Source: Verrucomicrobiota bacterium
GTDB taxonomy: Bacteria > Verrucomicrobiota > Verrucomicrobiia > Chthoniobacterales > Xiphinematobacteraceae
Direction: 5' to 3'
DNA length: 48,143 nt
Assembly: GCA_023269545.1 (NCBI GenBank)
Contig: JAHFTB010000017.1
Location: forward strand, 1 to 48,143
In this document: piece by piece, positions 26,337 to 34,206 of the stretch
Numbering within the stretch: the first letter of the stretch is position 1
Layout: the number at the start of each line of letters is the position of its first letter
Position numbers and translations under genes: made by a program
The notes under the pieces: generated by a model
Seen by the model: the letters and a program-made list of their open reading frames with translations, nothing else
What the model was told of the DNA's origin: nothing
Databases searched by the model: none

Positions 26337-26359
26337 TGACTCACTAAACTTACAGTAGA

Positions 26360-27955
26360 ATGTACCGTTTTTCCTCTCTCCTTACTCATCGTTTTTGGGA
26401 ACGAGCTGCATTTAACAGGCTTTTCTCACAACCTGTTAAGCATGGAAAAACGCACTTCTCCTCCCATGGCTTTTTCTTAGAACCTCCGAAAGCAAAAAGG
26501 CTCTTTCGCTCTCCCCCAATACCGTCCCCATTTATAGCGAAACTCGTATGGAATAAAATGCTCTTATCCGGGGCAGCGGGCTTACTGTTTTTTTCCATCA
26601 ATACAGTGCCAGCATTTGCAGTTTCCAGCAGTTCTCCTCCTCCGAATTGTTCTACGGATCTGCCTTTTTTACCTGAGGAGATTTCCCTTCCTCGTAATCC
26701 GGCTCCTCCTCCGGATGGCTATCTGGATATTCCTTTTTTACCTGAGGATTCCGGACTTAACAAAGCGATGAAGACAGTAGATGAGCATGGGGTGAAGCCG
26801 TTTGTAAAATTTTTCGGGGATTTTTTAGCAAATCCCGTGGGAGGCAAATCCCAAGCTGCGGATTGGTTTCACTTATTAGTTTTTGGGACGAACTTGGATT
26901 TGGATCGCCTCATAGGTTGGAAAGGTGGGGAATTTACTATCTCCGGAATTCATGCGGGTGGGGACGATATTACAAGGAACATAGGAACCAAATTTATCCC
27001 TGCTCAAGCTGTTACCCCTCGGGGAGCCGCGCTCTTTTCGCTCTATTTTACTCAACATCTGGCCGACGATAAAGTGGAGTTTAGAATCGGACGTATGACG
27101 ACTGGCTCGACGCCCTATGCAAGCCTTCCTTTGATGGGGCTTGCTGTAAATACAGCGGTGGATGGAAACCCGCTTTCGCTCGGATATAATACGGTTGGCT
27201 TTCATGCCACGGGCAATGCCACGTGGGCGGCTAATATTAAAATTAAACCTACGGACGAGACCTATATTCAATCAGGCATCTTTCAGGTAACTCACAGCGG
27301 GAATAGGCCTTACGATCATGGTGTGGATTTTTCCTTTCGACCCGGGGATGGATTTTTAATGATGGCGGAAGTCGGATGGTGCCCCACTTTTTTGAGGGAT
27401 ACCTGTTCTTCTGAGGATTGCCCGGAGAAATCAGTCGTGCAAGATCCGCCTTTTGCTGGGCTTCCAGGTATCTATCAATTTGGAGGATACTATCAAAATG
27501 ATCCGATGCCCACTTTCCTTGGCACTCACTCTGTTCAAAATGCTTATGGCTTTTATTACGAGGGGCAACAAATGATTTGGAGGAGTCGGCTCCACCCCAA
27601 GCACCATTTTAGTATCTGGGGCGGATTGACGTATTCGCCGCAAAAGGAGATTGCGCTTCTGCCCATAATGACCTATGGCGGAGTGAATTGGGCCGGACTG
27701 ATTCCGACTCGCGACGACGACCAGCTTTTACTCAATTACTATATGGGAAGATATAGTCATGACTATTCTGAGAGCAATATCAGAAGCGGGAAAGGGGGAA
27801 ATACTATGGAAACCACGTTGGAGCTAAGCTATATTTTTCAACTGACCAGGCAGATTCAATTTCAACCGGATTTGCAGTACTTCATTCAACCGGGTGGGAG
27901 TAAGAGCATTTCCAATGCTCTGGTTTTGGGATTCCAAGTTTCCTTTATCTATTAG
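26360..27955 (+). CDS. OprB-like carbohydrate porin, copy 1
   Basis: Outer-membrane beta-barrel for sugar diffusion, one of three tandem paralogs. A signal segment (MLLSGAAGLLFFSINTVPAFA, about residues 67-87) is preceded by a 66-residue leader absent from the others; the true start may be the ATG at 26558. A Pro-rich linker follows, then the conserved DHGVKPFVK-type entry (DEHGVKPFVKFFGDFLANP), Trp/Gly strands (WKGGEFTISG), GDGFLMMAEVGW and the terminal strand LVLGFQVSFIY with aromatic end. The linker carries two versions of the LPFLPE segment (residues ~95 and ~125), an internal duplication not seen in copies 2 and 3. Several Cys in the CSSEDCPEK loop are also private to this copy. Confidence 0.85.
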   Translation: MYRFSSLLTHRFWERAAFNRLFSQPVKHGKTHFSSHGFFLEPPKAKRLFRSPPIPSPFIAKLVWNKMLLSGAAGLLFFSINTVPAFAVSSSSPPPNCSTDLPFLPEEISLPRNPAPPPDGYLDIPFLPEDSGLNKAMKTVDEHGVKPFVKFFGDFLANPVGGKSQAADWFHLLVFGTNLDLDRLIGWKGGEFTISGIHAGGDDITRNIGTKFIPAQAVTPRGAALFSLYFTQHLADDKVEFRIGRMTTGSTPYASLPLMGLAVNTAVDGNPLSLGYNTVGFHATGNATWAANIKIKPTDETYIQSGIFQVTHSGNRPYDHGVDFSFRPGDGFLMMAEVGWCPTFLRDTCSSEDCPEKSVVQDPPFAGLPGIYQFGGYYQNDPMPTFLGTHSVQNAYGFYYEGQQMIWRSRLHPKHHFSIWGGLTYSPQKEIALLPIMTYGGVNWAGLIPTRDDDQLLLNYYMGRYSHDYSESNIRSGKGGNTMETTLELSYIFQLTRQIQFQPDLQYFIQPGGSKSISNALVLGFQVSFIY

Positions 27956-28016
27956 AGAGTGTGGGAGACAGCGAGCTGGCGACCCTTTTCCCCCGCTATG
28001 GCACAATGATGCGCGC

Positions 28017-28049
28017 GGATTGGCACGGTTTCTGCTAAAACGTCAACGA
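28017..28049 (+). pseudogene. Relic of the 3' end of ispA
   Basis: The first 29 bases match the ispA tail at 26176-26204 at 25 positions, and the translated relic GLARFLLKRQR parallels ALAHFLLKRQQ at the ispA C-terminus. It lies between porins 1 and 2, where it would fall if a unit consisting of ispA tail plus porin had been tandemly duplicated. Confidence 0.65.
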
Positions 28050-28163
28050 CTAAGAAATGGGAGAAACTTCTTAAATAGAAGGCTTCACAATAAAGCCAAA
28101 AAAATTCCCAAAATGCAACCCGTTGAGTAGTCTTGTCTTCATTCCGATTTTCCTCCTAGAAAT

Positions 28164-29555
28164 ATGAAATTACAAAAAGTCCTTCAGAATCTTAAAATTC
28201 AGGCTAATTTATTTAGTGGAATAGTCTTACGAGGAACAGCGGCCACGCTGTTTTTTGCGATCAGCGCAGTGCCGGCGTTTGCAGTTTCCAGCAGTCCTCC
28301 TCCCCCTCCTCCAGATAGTTATCTGGATCTTCCTTTTTTGCCTCAGGAATCGGGTCTGAACAAAACGATGAAGACATTGGACGACCATGGGGTGAAGCCC
28401 TTTGTGAAATATTGGGGTGATTTTTTAGCAAATCCGGTGGGAGGCAAATCTCAAACCGCGGATTGGTTTCAATTGCTGGTTTTCGGGATGAGGCTGGATT
28501 TGGAACGTCTCGTAGGTTGGAAAGGAGGGGAATTTACTATTTCCGGAATCGATACGGGCGGAGACGATATTGAAAGAAATATAGGGACTAATTTTACCCC
28601 TGCTCAGGCTGTCACACTTCGGGGAGCCGCGCTCTTTTTGCTCTATTTCACCCAACATCTGGCAGACGACAAAATTGAGTTAATGCTTGGACGGATGAGT
28701 GCCGGATCGATCTATGCCAGACTCCCCATGATGGGCCTTGCCGTAAGTGGAGCGGTAAATGGAAACCCGCTCTCGCTCTTATATAATGCCTCGGGCTATC
28801 ACGCTACAGGCAGGGCTAACTGGGCGGCTAATATCAAAGTGAAACCCACGGAGGATACTTACATTCAATCGGGCATCTTTCAGTCCACCACCGATAGGAT
28901 GGATAAATATTATTTTCATGGCGTGGATTTCTCTTTCCGCCGTGGAGATGGCTTTTTACTGATGGCAGAAGCCGGATGGAGTCCCACTTTCTTGAAAGAA
29001 AAAGGTTCTTCTGAGACCTCTCCTGGGAAATCGGTGGTGCAAAATCTGTCTTTTGACGGACTACCCGGCCTCTATCAATTTGGAGGATATTATCAAAATG
29101 ATGCGATGCCGACATTCCTGGGATCGAGCTCGGTTCAAAATATCTATGGGTTTTATTTCCAAGCTCAGCAAATGCTTTGGAGGAGTCGAACCCATCCAAA
29201 TCACAATTTTACTCTTTGGAGTGGGATCACCTATTCTCCTCAAACAGAGATTGCGATGATGCCTATCATGGCATATGGCGGAGTGGGATGGTCGGGGCTG
29301 ATTCCCGCCCGTGATAATGACCAATTACTGCTCAATTTTTATATTGGTGCATATAGTGGCGACTATTCTCAGAATCACATCAATAGCGGACAAGGTTCTA
29401 ATACCGTGGAAACCACGTTTGAGTTGAGCTACATTCTGCAGCTTACGAGGCAGATCCAATTTCAACCGGATTTGCAGTACTTTATTCAACCCGGTGGGAG
29501 CCACTCTATTCCCAATGCCTTGGTATTGGGATTCCAGGTTTCTTTTGTCTATTAA
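28164..29555 (+). CDS. OprB-like carbohydrate porin, copy 2
   Basis: 463 residues with a clear start and signal peptide (basic MKLQKVLQNLKIQ, hydrophobic GTAATLFFAISAVPAFA). Mature N-terminus is Pro-rich (SSPPPPPPDSYLDLPFLPQE), followed by LNKTMKTLDDHGVKPFVKYW and the same barrel as copies 1 and 3, ending LVLGFQVSFVY. Collinear with copy 3 over nearly the whole length, closer to it than to copy 1. Probably imports plant-type sugars, given the arabinose genes in the window, but specificity is not readable from sequence. Confidence 0.88.
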   Translation: MKLQKVLQNLKIQANLFSGIVLRGTAATLFFAISAVPAFAVSSSPPPPPPDSYLDLPFLPQESGLNKTMKTLDDHGVKPFVKYWGDFLANPVGGKSQTADWFQLLVFGMRLDLERLVGWKGGEFTISGIDTGGDDIERNIGTNFTPAQAVTLRGAALFLLYFTQHLADDKIELMLGRMSAGSIYARLPMMGLAVSGAVNGNPLSLLYNASGYHATGRANWAANIKVKPTEDTYIQSGIFQSTTDRMDKYYFHGVDFSFRRGDGFLLMAEAGWSPTFLKEKGSSETSPGKSVVQNLSFDGLPGLYQFGGYYQNDAMPTFLGSSSVQNIYGFYFQAQQMLWRSRTHPNHNFTLWSGITYSPQTEIAMMPIMAYGGVGWSGLIPARDNDQLLLNFYIGAYSGDYSQNHINSGQGSNTVETTFELSYILQLTRQIQFQPDLQYFIQPGGSHSIPNALVLGFQVSFVY

Positions 29556-29558
29556 ATA

Positions 29559-29603
29559 TGCACATGTCTTGCCTGACGAAATATTTCAGGCAATTCATGT
29601 GCA
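29559..29603. promoter_or_regulatory. Large dyad between porin 2 and porin 3
   Basis: TGCACATG (29559-29566) pairs with CATGTGCA (29596-29603) and TTGCCTGA (29569-29576) pairs with TCAGGCAA (29586-29593), separated by a symmetric 2-nt internal loop (TC/TT) and an about 9-nt AT-rich loop. It starts 3 nt after the porin 2 stop and ends 4 nt before the porin 3 ATG (29608), so a folded transcript would bury the porin 3 initiation region. No T-run follows, so it is not a standard terminator. Confidence 0.75.
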
Positions 29604-29607
29604 ATTG

Positions 29608-30999
29608 ATGTTACGCCATAAAACCTCCAGCATTCAAAATAGCTGCGAATTATGCTCGGTTTATAGGAATTTCGCTATAGGCGGATTTTCTGTGCTATTG
29701 CTTTTTTCGATACGCACTGCGCCGGCGATTCCCATTCCCAGCAGTCCGGACTCCCCTCCTCCAGATAGTTATCTGGATATTCCCTTCTTTCCACAGGATA
29801 TCGGTCTGAATAAAGCGATGGAGACGCTGGATGACCATGGGGTGAAGCCGTTTGTAAAATATTGGGGAGATTTTTTAGCAAATCCGCTGGGAGGCAAATC
29901 TCAAGTCGCGGACTGGTTTCAATTGGTGGTTTTCGGAACGCAGTGGGATTTGGAACGTCTCGTAGGTTGGAAAGGTGGTGCATGGACTATCTCCGGAATC
30001 GATGCGGGTGGGGACGATATTGCAAGGAATATAGGAACCGAGTTTACTCCTTCTCAAGCTGTTACATTTCGGGGAGCTGCGCTCTTTTTGCTCTATTTTA
30101 CCCAATACCTGGCTGACGAAAGAATGGAATTAAAGCTTGGCCGTATGAGTGCCGGTTCGATCTATGCCAGGCTGCCCATGATGGGGGTGCCCGTAAGCGG
30201 GGCGGTCAATGGAAACCCAATTTCGCTCTTATATAATGCATCCGGCTTTCACGCCACAGGTAAGGCGAACTGGGCGGGCAATATCCAAATTAAACCCACG
30301 GCGGACACTTACATTCAATCGGGCATTTTTCAGGCCACTACCAAGAGAATGAATGGGAATTATTTTAATGGCCTGGATTTCTCTTTCCGCCGGGGAGATG
30401 GAATTTTTCTCATAGCAGAATCCGGATGGAGTCCCACTTTTTTTAAGGCAAAAGATTCTTCTGAAAGGCATCTGGGACAATTAGCAACGCACGCTTTTGT
30501 CGGACTGCCAGGTCTCTATCAATTTGGAGGATACTACCAAAATTATCCAATGACCACCTTCCTCGGAACGGGATCTATTCAGAATATCTATGGCTTTTAC
30601 TTCCAAGCTCAGCAGATGGTTTGGAGGAGTCGCAGCAACAAAAATCATCACTTCACGATTTGGAGTGGACTGACATATTCTCCACAGATGCAGATCGCGC
30701 GTTTTCCCGTGATGGCATATGGGGGAGTAGGAGGGGCCGGGCTGATTCCCTACCGAGACAACGACCAGCTCTTGCTTAATTACTATATTGGGGGATATAG
30801 CCGGGACTATTCTCAGAGAAATATCAGGAAGGGCAAAGGGTCCAATACCCTGGCCACCACGCTGGAACTGAGTTATATTTTTCAACTGACCAGGCAAATC
30901 CAATTTCAGCCGGATTTGCAGTACTTTATTCAACCGAGCGGGAGTAAGAGTATTCCCAATGCCTTGGTCCTCGGCTTCCAGATTTCCTTTATCTATTAG
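29608..30999 (+). CDS. OprB-like carbohydrate porin, copy 3
   Basis: 463 residues from the ATG at 29608; an open frame from 29494 overlaps porin 2 and is rejected. The signal segment is less typical (NFAIGGFSVLLLFSIRTAPAIP). The rest follows copies 1 and 2: PPPDSYLDIPFFPQD, LNKAMETLDDHGVKPFVKYW, WKGGAWTISGIDAGGDD, and terminal LVLGFQISFIY. No clear Shine-Dalgarno precedes it; a strong hairpin lies directly upstream, which suggests translational control or dependence on coupling to porin 2. Confidence 0.86.
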   Translation: MLRHKTSSIQNSCELCSVYRNFAIGGFSVLLLFSIRTAPAIPIPSSPDSPPPDSYLDIPFFPQDIGLNKAMETLDDHGVKPFVKYWGDFLANPLGGKSQVADWFQLVVFGTQWDLERLVGWKGGAWTISGIDAGGDDIARNIGTEFTPSQAVTFRGAALFLLYFTQYLADERMELKLGRMSAGSIYARLPMMGVPVSGAVNGNPISLLYNASGFHATGKANWAGNIQIKPTADTYIQSGIFQATTKRMNGNYFNGLDFSFRRGDGIFLIAESGWSPTFFKAKDSSERHLGQLATHAFVGLPGLYQFGGYYQNYPMTTFLGTGSIQNIYGFYFQAQQMVWRSRSNKNHHFTIWSGLTYSPQMQIARFPVMAYGGVGGAGLIPYRDNDQLLLNYYIGGYSRDYSQRNIRKGKGSNTLATTLELSYIFQLTRQIQFQPDLQYFIQPSGSKSIPNALVLGFQISFIY

Positions 31000-31005
31000 G
31001 GTTGC

Positions 31006-31022
31006 CATACCAGTTTCGCTAT
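31006..31022 (+). promoter_or_regulatory. Recurrent leader motif, degenerate (GT2 gene)
   Basis: CATACCAGTTTCGCTAT matches the aroC-leader 17-mer at 15 positions and lies 64 bp before the GT2 start, nearly the same distance as at aroC (60 bp). Confidence 0.35.
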
Positions 31023-31086
31023 ATTCGCTTTTGTTTGTTTTTTCCATTTGTCCTTGGCTGCGGTTCCCCGATAGGCTCTGACTTCC

Positions 31087-32076
31087 ATGATCTCTGTGAT
31101 CGTACCTATTTATAACGAGCGTGAGACCATTCGCCCGTTGTTCGAAAAAATCCGGGAGGTGCTCACTCGACTCGAGACTCCTTGGGAGGCAATTTTTATT
31201 AATGATGGAAGCTCTGATGGAAGTACGGAAGAGCTCAATGAATTAGCCACTGCTCACCCGCAGCTGCGTATCATCCATTTTCGGAGAAATTTTGGGCAAA
31301 CCGCAGCCATGATGGCAGGCTTCGATTACGCCCTCGGTTCGGTGATTATTCCGATGGATGGAGATTATCAAAATGATCCGGAGGATATTCCCAAAATGCT
31401 CGCGAAACTCGACGAGGGCTATGATGTCTGTTCAGGGTGGCGTAAAGATCGACAAGATCATGCCCTGCAGCGCAATTTCCCCAGCATTTTGGCAAATTTA
31501 CTGATCTCGTTTGTTTCCGGAGTTCGATTACATGACTTTGGATGTTCATTGAAAGCATACCGCAGTGAGGTCATTAAAGGCGTGAGACTCTATGGGGAGA
31601 TGCACCGATTTTTGCCCATCTACACGAGTTGGCATGGAGCTAAAATTACGGAAGTGCCAGTGAATCATTTTAAACGAAAATCCGGAAAATCCAAATATGG
31701 TCTGGAGCGGGTATTAAAAGTGCTTTTCGATCTTTTGGTAGTTAAATTCTTGGATGCCTATGCATTAAAACCCATGTATTTATTTGGACTATGTGGTTTT
31801 TTTAGCCTGGGGTTAAGCGGCCTTTTCGCCGTTTGGGCTATAAGTTTGCGCCTATTCTTCCATGTATTTTTTATTAAGACTCCACTTCCATTGATGACGG
31901 TATTTACGTTGATGATGGGAATCATTTGCATTTTGATGGGACTTCTTGCCGAAATGATTACGCGCACGTTTTACGAATCTCAAAATAAGCCCATTTATCT
32001 CATTCGGGAAACGCGGAATCTCGTTCCCACTCATAGTGAAATAAGTGATGTGACGCAAAAAAGGGAAACCTTGTAG
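31087..32076 (+). CDS. Family 2 glycosyltransferase, polyprenyl-phosphate type
   Basis: 329 residues. The GT-A domain has VIVPIYNERETI at the N-terminus, FINDGSSDGST, the metal-binding PMDGDYQNDP and GCSLKAYR; two transmembrane helices follow (about 228-255 and 262-290). This is the DPM1/GtrB/ArnC architecture, which loads a sugar onto undecaprenyl phosphate. It starts the polysaccharide block with asnB and a GT4. The last 12 residues (EISDVTQKRETL) and the stop come from the flank and body of a mobile element. If the flank base at 32038 is restored to T, as in the right-hand repeat, the gene ends in TAA directly after PTHS. Confidence 0.9.
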   Translation: MISVIVPIYNERETIRPLFEKIREVLTRLETPWEAIFINDGSSDGSTEELNELATAHPQLRIIHFRRNFGQTAAMMAGFDYALGSVIIPMDGDYQNDPEDIPKMLAKLDEGYDVCSGWRKDRQDHALQRNFPSILANLLISFVSGVRLHDFGCSLKAYRSEVIKGVRLYGEMHRFLPIYTSWHGAKITEVPVNHFKRKSGKSKYGLERVLKVLFDLLVVKFLDAYALKPMYLFGLCGFFSLGLSGLFAVWAISLRLFFHVFFIKTPLPLMTVFTLMMGIICILMGLLAEMITRTFYESQNKPIYLIRETRNLVPTHSEISDVTQKRETL

Positions 32077-32127
32077 GCTGAAATGGTTTTTTTTGCTCCC
32101 AGAGCTCCTAAAAGTACGTAACGTCAG
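32045..32127 (+). repeat. MITE-like element, copy 6a (tandem array of three)
   Basis: First of three tandem copies with a 91-bp period. Left flank TGAAATAA (32037-32044), right flank TTAAATAA (32128-32135). Its first bases supply the 3' end of the GT2 coding frame. All three units share the CTGAAATGG variant, unlike the CTAAAATGG of single copies. Confidence 0.9.
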
Positions 32128-32135
32128 TTAAATAA

Positions 32136-32218
32136 ATGATGTGACGCAAAAAAGGGAAACCTTGTAGGCTGAAATGGTTTTTTTTGCTCCCAGAGCTCCT
32201 AAAAGTACGTAACGTCAG
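32136..32218 (+). repeat. MITE-like element, copy 6b
   Basis: Middle unit, starting ATGATGTGACGC (G to A at the first base) and essentially identical to 6a and 6c otherwise. It is separated from its neighbours by the 8-bp spacer TTAAATAA on both sides. Confidence 0.9.
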
Positions 32219-32226
32219 TTAAATAA

Positions 32227-32310
32227 ATGATGTGACGCAAAAAAGGGAAACCTTGTAGGCTGAAATGGTTTTTTTTTGCTCCCAGAGCTCCTAAAAGTAC
32301 GTAACGTCAG
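32227..32310 (+). repeat. MITE-like element, copy 6c
   Basis: Third unit, identical to 6b except that its T-run has nine rather than eight T. It ends 22 bp before the asnB start, and TTAAATAA follows at 32311-32318. Any asnB transcript starting upstream crosses all three units. Confidence 0.9.
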
Positions 32311-32332
32311 TTAAATAAATGAAAACGCCCTC

Positions 32333-34168
32333 ATGTGTGGTATCGCGGGATTCGTAGGAAGAGGCGAGCGCTCTACCATCGAAGCCATGACGGCGACCTT
32401 GGTACATCGAGGTCCTGATGCGGTTGGATTCTATGAAAATGTCTCCGAAGGCGTTTATCTGGGCCATCGGAGACTTTCCATTATGGATCTTGCCAGTGGA
32501 GGACAGCCGATGTGGACGTCGGACGGTTCCATCGGAGTCATATTTAATGGGGAAATCTACAACCATGCTGAGCTGCGCCAGGAATTGAAACAAGTCGGAC
32601 GCTGCTTTTTCACTGATCACTCGGATACGGAAGTACTGCTCCACGCTTATCTAGAGTGGGGAGACGACTTTACAAATCGGCTCAATGGAATGTGGGCATT
32701 TGTTATTTACGATCGAAGTCGTGCCCGGCTCTTTGGCAGTCGGGATCGGTTTGGAAAAAAGCCTTTCTACTATTTCGAAAACGCCGAAACATTTGCTTGG
32801 GCATCTGAAATGACTGCTTTGCTGCGTCATCCTAAAGCTCCTCGGTCTCTTTCCCTTCTCTCTCGCCAAAAATTTTTCGCTTATTGCTGTATTCCCGCGC
32901 CATTGACGGCGATCGAAAACATAAAGAAATTACCGGCCGCACATTCGTTTTCCTTCGATCTCCGCTCTCGCCATCTTAAGATTTGGAAATATTGGGATTT
33001 TATTTTAGAGCCGATCGTCCGTACGGAAGAATCCTGGATAGAAGAACTCAGGCACCTTCTGGATGCTGCGGTTCGGCGACGGTTAATTGCCGATGTTCCT
33101 CTCGGAGTTTTCCTCAGCGGCGGTCTGGACTCTTCCGCCATAGCTGCCTTGGCTTCTCGTCACGTGGACACTCTCCAATCATTTAGCATTGGATTTACAG
33201 AATCTTCATTCGACGAATTGCCTTACGCTAATCGCGTGGCACAACTATTAAAAACAGATCATCACACGGAAACTTTAGATCTGAACAAAGCTTTACATCT
33301 CCTACCTGATATAATACGGCATTTAGATGAGCCCCAGGGCGATAGCTCTATTTTGCCGACCTGGCTATTAGCTCGGTTTACGCGTTCCCACGTAACCGTC
33401 GCTCTGACGGGTGACGGAGGAGATGAACTCTTTGCGGGCTATGATCCGTTTGCCGCTTTGCATGCCGCCGATATGTTTTCTCGTTGGGTGCCTCGGTCTC
33501 TGCATCCGGCCATTCGGCTTCTTGCTTCGCATCTCCTGCCTGTTTCTCATCGCAATCTTAGTCTGGACTTTAAAATTAAGCGTTTCCTACGGGGATTGAG
33601 TTACGATCGGCCGCTGTGGTGTCCCATTTGGCTGGGAGCATTGGAACCCGACGAAATTCGACAGTTTTTCGGTACCAATACTTCCACAGAAGAAATTTAT
33701 TCCGAAGCCATTGATCTTTGGGATTCCCTGCGATCATCGTCTTCGTTAGTCGATCGCACCCTTCAATTTTTTACGAAAATTTATCTTCAGGATGGCATCT
33801 TAGCGAAAGTCGATCGGGCCACGATGATGAACTCACTCGAAGCACGTAGTCCCTTTTTGGATATAGAAATAGCTGATTTTGCCAGACGGCTTCCTTCTCA
33901 ATTTAAATTGAGAGGAAGAGTCCGTAAGTACCTTTTGAAAAAAGCTCTGAAATCCTTATTGCCCGCAGAGATTCTGCACCGCCCTAAAAAGGGCTTTGGC
34001 ATGCCCATCGGTGCTTGGTTTCAAACAGGCGCATTACAAATTTCAGAAAAAGCTGCTCGCAATCGGCAGATGCACCACCGCAATTTGCAAAGCGATGAAA
34101 GACTTTTTCTTTGGTGCCAATGGGTTTGGGAAAATTGGTCGTCTGCCCAGGAAGGGGACTTTCTTTAA
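32333..34168 (+). CDS. asnB: Asparagine synthase (glutamine-hydrolysing)
   Basis: 611 residues. The N-terminal Ntn glutaminase domain begins MCGIAGFVG, so Cys2 is exposed after Met removal and the start must be the ATG at 32333; NGEIYNHAELR and GMWAFVIYD follow. The ATP-pyrophosphatase domain shows FLSGGLDSSAIAALA (about 258-272) and TGDGGDELFAGYD. This length and the location between two glycosyltransferases fit the asnB-type amidotransferases of surface-polysaccharide clusters, which may amidate a sugar rather than make free asparagine. Stop and the next gene are 38 bp apart. Confidence 0.92.
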   Translation: MCGIAGFVGRGERSTIEAMTATLVHRGPDAVGFYENVSEGVYLGHRRLSIMDLASGGQPMWTSDGSIGVIFNGEIYNHAELRQELKQVGRCFFTDHSDTEVLLHAYLEWGDDFTNRLNGMWAFVIYDRSRARLFGSRDRFGKKPFYYFENAETFAWASEMTALLRHPKAPRSLSLLSRQKFFAYCCIPAPLTAIENIKKLPAAHSFSFDLRSRHLKIWKYWDFILEPIVRTEESWIEELRHLLDAAVRRRLIADVPLGVFLSGGLDSSAIAALASRHVDTLQSFSIGFTESSFDELPYANRVAQLLKTDHHTETLDLNKALHLLPDIIRHLDEPQGDSSILPTWLLARFTRSHVTVALTGDGGDELFAGYDPFAALHAADMFSRWVPRSLHPAIRLLASHLLPVSHRNLSLDFKIKRFLRGLSYDRPLWCPIWLGALEPDEIRQFFGTNTSTEEIYSEAIDLWDSLRSSSSLVDRTLQFFTKIYLQDGILAKVDRATMMNSLEARSPFLDIEIADFARRLPSQFKLRGRVRKYLLKKALKSLLPAEILHRPKKGFGMPIGAWFQTGALQISEKAARNRQMHHRNLQSDERLFLWCQWVWENWSSAQEGDFL

Positions 34169-34206
34169 GGAGAGCCAGCTTTCGCCATCATTCGAAAAAT
34201 GCTCTC

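Noticed and set aside
29494-29607. Longer start for porin 3 overlapping porin 2
   Set aside because: The extension is an out-of-frame reading of the porin 2 C-terminus and the hairpin; signal-like sequence follows the ATG at 29608.
32045-32310. Triplet of 83-bp repeats as a CRISPR array
   Set aside because: The repeat units are too long and the 8-bp spacers are identical, so these are tandem mobile elements; no cas genes in the window.
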